64,000 nucleotides of DNA from Rhodospirillaceae bacterium (GTDB lineage: Bacteria; Pseudomonadota; Alphaproteobacteria; SP197): NCBI GenBank assembly GCA_002722885.1, contig PBNE01000012.1:72052-136051 (forward strand). Reading direction: 5' to 3'. The notes under the pieces are model-generated. The model was not told the DNA's origin and searched no databases. It saw only the letters and a list, made by a program, of their open reading frames with translations. This document shows, piece by piece, positions 62,702 through 64,000 of the stretch. How positions within the stretch are numbered: the stretch's first letter is position 1; every line of letters starts with the position of its first letter. The position numbers were made by a program, and so were the translations under genes.

Positions 62702-63217
62702 CTAGCCGTCCTGGCCCGGCACAAAAAACAACTCCAGATGACCCACGCCCGGCCCTAGCGACGCCCAGCCTGCCGCTCCAAAGGTCAACATCGCGAGGGC
62801 TGATGTCGGGTATTTGCGCTTCAAGCGATCCATCGCATCGCCGGTTGCCGACATGGCCAGCGTGGTCGCCGTGATTTGCAGCACGGGATCATGCCCAATC
62901 ACCATAACTCTTTCGATGCTGTCATCGACGGCCTTCAGCAGCTCGATCAGCCCGTTGGCATCGGTCTGATAGATTTCGGGGGCATGGCGCACCTCAGGCT
63001 CGCCAAGTGCCGGCAGAACGAGGTCAAGTGTCTGACAGGCGCGAACTGCCGTCGAGCAAAGCACCAGATCGCAACCCAGAGCACGGTCTTCCATCCAGCC
63101 GGCCAACTCCGTTGCGCGTTCGCGTCCCTTGTCCTGCAGAGTGCGCTCGTGGTCGTCAGCGCCGGGATCGGCCCAACTCGACTTAGCGTGGCGCAGTAGA
63201 AAGAGCGTGGTGGTCAA
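62702..63217 (-). CDS. sixA: SixA-type phosphohistidine phosphatase
   Basis: 171 residues from a TTG at 63217. Histidine-phosphatase RHG motif TLFLLRHAKSSWADPGADDH, then RTLQDKGRERATELAGWM, VLCSTAVRACQTLDLVLP and the second His in MVIGHDPVLQITATTLAM. The TTG is chosen because GGAG lies eight bases upstream and homologues begin right at this strand; GTG at 63241 and ATG at 63274 are alternatives. Removes phosphate from phosphohistidine, possibly of PTS-Ntr proteins in this group. Confidence 0.85.
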   Translation of the reverse strand: MTTTLFLLRHAKSSWADPGADDHERTLQDKGRERATELAGWMEDRALGCDLVLCSTAVRACQTLDLVLPALGEPEVRHAPEIYQTDANGLIELLKAVDDSIERVMVIGHDPVLQITATTLAMSATGDAMDRLKRKYPTSALAMLTFGAAGWASLGPGVGHLELFFVPGQDG

Positions 63218-63356
63218 CAGCTGATCTCCGGTTGGCGTCACGGAAATGTCGCACGGCCAGACAACAATCCTCAAACAGGTGAAAGACTGCTATAATCAGT
63301 ACAACCGATCACCACGAACACATGTAGCACACCCTCGTGGTCACCGGGAGATCAAC

Positions 63357-64000
63357 ATGAACGATAACAGACAGGCAAGCGAGATCACGATCTCGCAGGA
63401 CGATACTCAGGGCGCACCGCTGGCGGTGGCCGCTCCTTTTCTGCCGTCCGGTCGCTTTATCAATCGGGAACTGAGCTGGCTGGCGTTCAATACACGGGTT
63501 CTCGAAGAAGCCCAGAACCCTCGCCATCCCCTGCTCGAACGCCTCCGTTTTCTGTCGATCTCCGCGAACAATCTCGACGAGTTCCAGATGGTGCGGGTCG
63601 CAGGACTCAAAGCCCAGGTCGATGCCAGTGTTACCACACCCAGCATTGACGAACTCACCCCACAGCAGCAATTGCTGGAGATCACCGCCCACTCACAGCG
63701 CCTGATTGAAAGACAATACGCAACTTGGCGCGCCCTGCGCGAGCAGCTCCGCGAGGCAGGCGTTACGATCGTGAATGAGGAAGAGTTGTTCGATGATGAC
63801 CGGGCCTGGCTGAACGACTGGTATGACGACCAGATCCTGCCATTACTCACGCCCGTGGCGATCGACCCGGCCCATCCCTTCCCGTTCATTCCAAATTTCG
63901 GTTTTGGTCTCGTCCTCAAGCTACATCAGGCACAACAGGACGAACCGGTCTACGCCATCCTCCGTCTGTCGCAACAGACCGACCGTTTCATCCGTCTTCC
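63357..64000 (+). CDS. ppk: Polyphosphate kinase, N-terminal part (runs off the window)
   Basis: 214 codons visible. After a short polar start there is FINRELSWLAFNTRVLEEAQ, the diagnostic PPK1 N-terminal helix, then RFLSISANNLDEFQMVRVAG and LTPVAIDPAHPFPFIPNFGF. PPK1 polymerises the gamma phosphate of ATP into polyphosphate at the membrane. The ATG at 63357 has GGGAG six bases upstream. A TATAAT (63291-63296) lies in the leader but lacks a clear -35. The neighbouring sixA on the other strand is a common companion of ppk. Confidence 0.93.
   Translation, partial: MNDNRQASEITISQDDTQGAPLAVAAPFLPSGRFINRELSWLAFNTRVLEEAQNPRHPLLERLRFLSISANNLDEFQMVRVAGLKAQVDASVTTPSIDELTPQQQLLEITAHSQRLIERQYATWRALREQLREAGVTIVNEEELFDDDRAWLNDWYDDQILPLLTPVAIDPAHPFPFIPNFGFGLVLKLHQAQQDEPVYAILRLSQQTDRFIRL

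Noticed and set aside
63291..63296. TATAAT before ppk as a promoter
   Set aside because: No convincing -35 element at 16-18 bases upstream; noted in the ppk entry only.

Overview
The window is GC-rich (roughly 60-65 % by eye), almost wholly coding, and looks like the chromosome of a free-living or host-associated alphaproteobacterium. The supporting evidence is the gene block pcm - tolC - popZ (DUF2497) - valS, a Mg-type HemB lacking the zinc cysteines, a Bpt-type N-end-rule aminoacyltransferase, SAM-II riboswitches and RpiR/Liv-type catabolic operons. No phage, integrase, IS element, CRISPR array or rRNA was seen. Assignment below class level is not possible from the sequence alone.

Layout. 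1-8.5 kb: the end of a glutaryl-CoA dehydrogenase, a frameshifted FkbM methyltransferase, a MerR-HTH/class III nucleotidyl cyclase fusion, a glutamine amidotransferase, then a promoter and leader carrying TWO SAM-II riboswitches in front of metY (interrupted by TAA) and hemB, and a CaiB-type CoA-transferase. 8.5-18.4 kb: penicillin-acylase homologue, N-formylglutamate amidohydrolase, flavin reductase, SLC13 permease, bpt, DUF1989 protein, amidinohydrolase and two tandem amidotransferases, one dead. 18.4-29.6 kb: broken SGNH gene, valS, popZ, tolC, pcm, Sel1 protein, tRNA-Cys, GMC oxidoreductase, carbamoyltransferase, tRNA-Asn. 29.7-35.9 kb: methyltransferase, choline-kinase-like protein, cobalt nitrile hydratase with split beta subunit and accessory protein, a dead TPR/glycosyltransferase gene, a DAO oxidoreductase. 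35.9-46.3 kb: a minus-strand operon with 4-nt overlaps (two SDRs, M20 amidohydrolase, CobW GTPase, DUF1841), a DMT exporter, and a plus-strand operon (acyl-CoA ligase, carnitine-dehydrogenase-like, CurA reductase, enolase-superfamily enzyme).

46.6-62.1 kb is the most coherent system: a ten-gene minus-strand operon (Liv ABC importer, class III aminotransferase, N-formylglutamate-amidohydrolase-like protein, D-threonine-aldolase-like enzyme, thiol-dioxygenase-like cupin, two four-domain rhodanese paralogues). It is divergent from an RpiR regulator followed by a glutamine-synthetase-like ligase, an amidohydrolase (the two halves of FluG, unfused) and a nicotinamidase-type hydrolase. The content suggests uptake and breakdown of a nitrogen- and sulfur-containing small molecule that I cannot name. 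The window closes with sixA and the 5' part of ppk.

A second theme is gene decay. About fourteen genes or remnants carry an in-frame stop, a one-base frameshift or a large deletion, scattered among well-conserved genes. Single-base lesions could be assembly errors, but the deletion remnants (VOC, decarboxylase/hydrolase chimera, DctM, amidotransferase, FAD oxidoreductase, LysR) cannot be explained that way, so the genome appears to be actively losing accessory genes.
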